NCBI GenBank assembly: GCA_037074615.1 | Contig: CM073558.1 | Coordinates: 20,133,001-20,197,000, forward strand | Reading direction: 5' to 3' | From: Leucaena leucocephala | Lineage: Eukaryota; Streptophyta; Magnoliopsida; Fabales; Fabaceae | Length of the DNA: 64,000 bases | Part shown: piece by piece, positions 62,496 through 64,000 of the stretch | How the letters are laid out: each line of letters opens with the position of its first letter | Position numbering within the stretch: the first letter of the stretch is position 1 | Program-made: the position numbers and the translations under genes | Notes under the pieces: generated by a model | The model's input: the letters and a program-made list of their open reading frames with translations, nothing else | What the model was told of the DNA's origin: nothing | The model's database searches: none

Positions 62496-63990
62496 ATGAA
62501 CACTCTTTCCTGCTTCTTCTTCTTGTTGCTTTTCCTTTTTCCTCAGCTCTCTTTCTCTCTTTCATCCGATGGGCTGGCACTTTTGTCTCTCAAATCCGCC
62601 ATTGATCAACCTCCTGGCGCCTCGGCTTTCCCCGACTGGAATGATGGAGATTTGACTCCTTGTCAGTGGTCTGGCATCTCCTGTATGAACGTCTCCGGTT
62701 CCTCGGAGCCTCGCGTTGTTGGAATCACGCTTTCTGGTAAGAATCTCCGGGGGTATATTCCGTCTGAGCTTGGAAGCTTGGGGTATCTTCGAAGGCTTAA
62801 TTTGCATAGCAACAATTTCTATGGTTTTATTCCTGTTCAGCTCTTCAATGCCACTTCACTGCACAGTCTTTTTCTTTACGGTAACAATCTCTCCGGTCCT
62901 TTACCTCCTTCGATCTGCAACATCCCGCGGCTTCAAAACGTCGATCTCTCCAATAACACCATCTCAGGTAATATCCCTGGGGAGCTCAAGAATTGCAAGC
63001 AGTTGCAAAGACTGATTCTCGCTCGGAACAAGTTTTCCGGGGAGATACCAAAAGGTGTGTGGTCGGAATTGGATAATTTGGTTCAATTGGATCTTTCCGC
63101 GAACGGTCTGGACGGGTCGATTCCGGACGATATTGGCGAACTCAAATCTCTATCGGGTACGCTCAACCTTTCTTTTAATCACTTGTCTGGTAGAATTCCG
63201 AAATCTCTGGGGAATTTGCCAGTTGCAGTGAGCTTTGATCTTCGGAATAACAATCTAAGCGGCGAGATACCCCAAACGGGGTCGTTCGCTAACCAGGGTC
63301 CTACCGCATTTCTGAACAATCCGCAGCTATGTGGATTTCCCCTCCAGAAATCTTGTAGTAATTCGAACCAGGCCTCCCCGGGGAGTCCAAGTTCATCTCG
63401 GGAATCCGACAACCGTTCGACGAATGGCCTTAGTCCTGGTTTGATCATACTAATTTCAGCCGCTGACGCAGCTGTGGTTGCGGTAATTGGTCTTGTAGTT
63501 GTGTACATTTATTGGAAAAAGAAGGACAATTCCAACGGATGTAGCTGCACAGGGAAGAGCAAGTTTGGCGGGAATGAGAAAGGGCATATTTGTTCCTTCC
63601 CATGTATCAACGGTCCAAAAAGTGATGACTCTGAAATAGAGGAACCTGAAAAGGCAGAGGATAGCAGAGGGGAAGGGGATTTGGTGGCCATTGATAAAGG
63701 TTTTAACTTCGAGCTTGATGAACTTCTTCGGGCCTCGGCTTATGTATTGGGAAAGAGTGGATTGGGGATTGTGTACAAAGTGGTTCTGGGAAATGGGGTG
63801 CCTGTGGCTGTTAGAAGACTCGGAGAGGGCGGTGAACAGAGGTACAAGGAGTTTGCGGCTGAGGTTCAGGCCATTGGGAAAGTGAAGCACCCTAACATTG
63901 TGAGGTTGAAAGCTTATTATTGGGCTCCAGACGAAAAGCTTTTGATCAGTGATTTCATCTCCAATGGCAATCTGGCCACTGCTCTTCGAG
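62496..63990 (+). CDS. LRR receptor-like kinase, ZAR1-like (first exon, cut by window edge)
   Basis: The first exon encodes 498 residues, then a strong donor (CGAG/GTAAGT) at 63991; the rest of the kinase lies beyond the window. Layout: signal peptide (residues 1-23, leucine-rich); LRR N-cap ([10 protein letters not shown], then [12 protein letters not shown]); about seven leucine-rich repeats with LxxNxLSGxIP signatures; a cap ending [10 protein letters not shown]; one transmembrane helix at about 314-338 ([20 protein letters not shown]) with a YWKKK stop-transfer; a juxtamembrane linker; and the start of the kinase ([12 protein letters not shown], then [17 protein letters not shown]). [11 protein letters not shown] and [21 protein letters not shown] closely resemble Arabidopsis ZAR1, a plasma-membrane kinase needed for asymmetric zygote division. 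The usual VAIK lysine is Arg here (VAVR), as in ZAR1-type atypical kinases. Confidence 0.93.
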
Positions 63991-64000
63991 GTAAGTTCTT

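Overview
The window is nuclear DNA of a flowering plant, most likely a eudicot. The genes carry short GT-AG introns, the products are plant-specific (dirigent protein, plastid ferritin with transit peptide, BES1/BZR1-type factor, ZAR1-like receptor kinase), and the spacers are very AT-rich and full of small transposon relics. I cannot name the species.

Layout, left to right: 1-7.8 kb is gene-free repeat-rich DNA. A single-exon dirigent gene lies at 7.83-8.39 kb (minus). After a hAT-like element and SINE-like repeats come SPC24 (kinetochore, 14.9-17.9 kb, plus), a GILT-like thiol reductase relative (21.0-23.5 kb, plus) and an uncharacterised Glu-rich protein (24.3-24.9 kb, plus). Two tandem copies of the eS4 (RPS4) ribosomal protein gene follow. 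The first (26.7-30.2 kb) has a 4-bp deletion at an exon end and three transposon insertions in or beside it; the second (31.6-34.0 kb) is intact. Next are a small two-exon protein (35.8-36.3 kb, plus), ferritin (37.3-39.7 kb, minus), tRNA-Gly(GCC) (44.36 kb, plus), a DUF538 gene (44.9-47.6 kb, minus), a very short BES1/BZR1-like gene ending in an EAR motif (49.1-49.6 kb, minus) and mitochondrial-type ribosomal protein S17 (52.1-52.5 kb, minus). A 3.7-kb 5'-truncated LINE with a 15-bp target duplication sits just upstream of S17. After 5 kb of AT-rich spacer, the first exon of a ZAR1-like LRR receptor kinase runs off the right edge.

These are ordinary, independently working plant genes; I see no operon-like cluster or pathway. 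Three regulatory readings stand out: an iron-dependent-element-like site upstream of ferritin, paired site II (TGGGCC/T) motifs upstream of intact eS4 and of S17, and an E2F-like site upstream of SPC24.

The most notable points are: a probable AT-AC intron in SPC24; decay of one eS4 copy, with a possible frame-restoring cryptic splice donor; loss of the first active-site cysteine in the GILT-like protein; the stand-alone BES1 DNA-binding domain plus EAR protein; and several dispersed repeat families (PIF/Harbinger-type and Stowaway-type MITEs, a long-inverted-repeat MITE, a tRNA-like SINE and an unclassified ~230-bp repeat). Exon boundaries below were deduced by eye from reading frame, splice dinucleotides and remembered family sequences.
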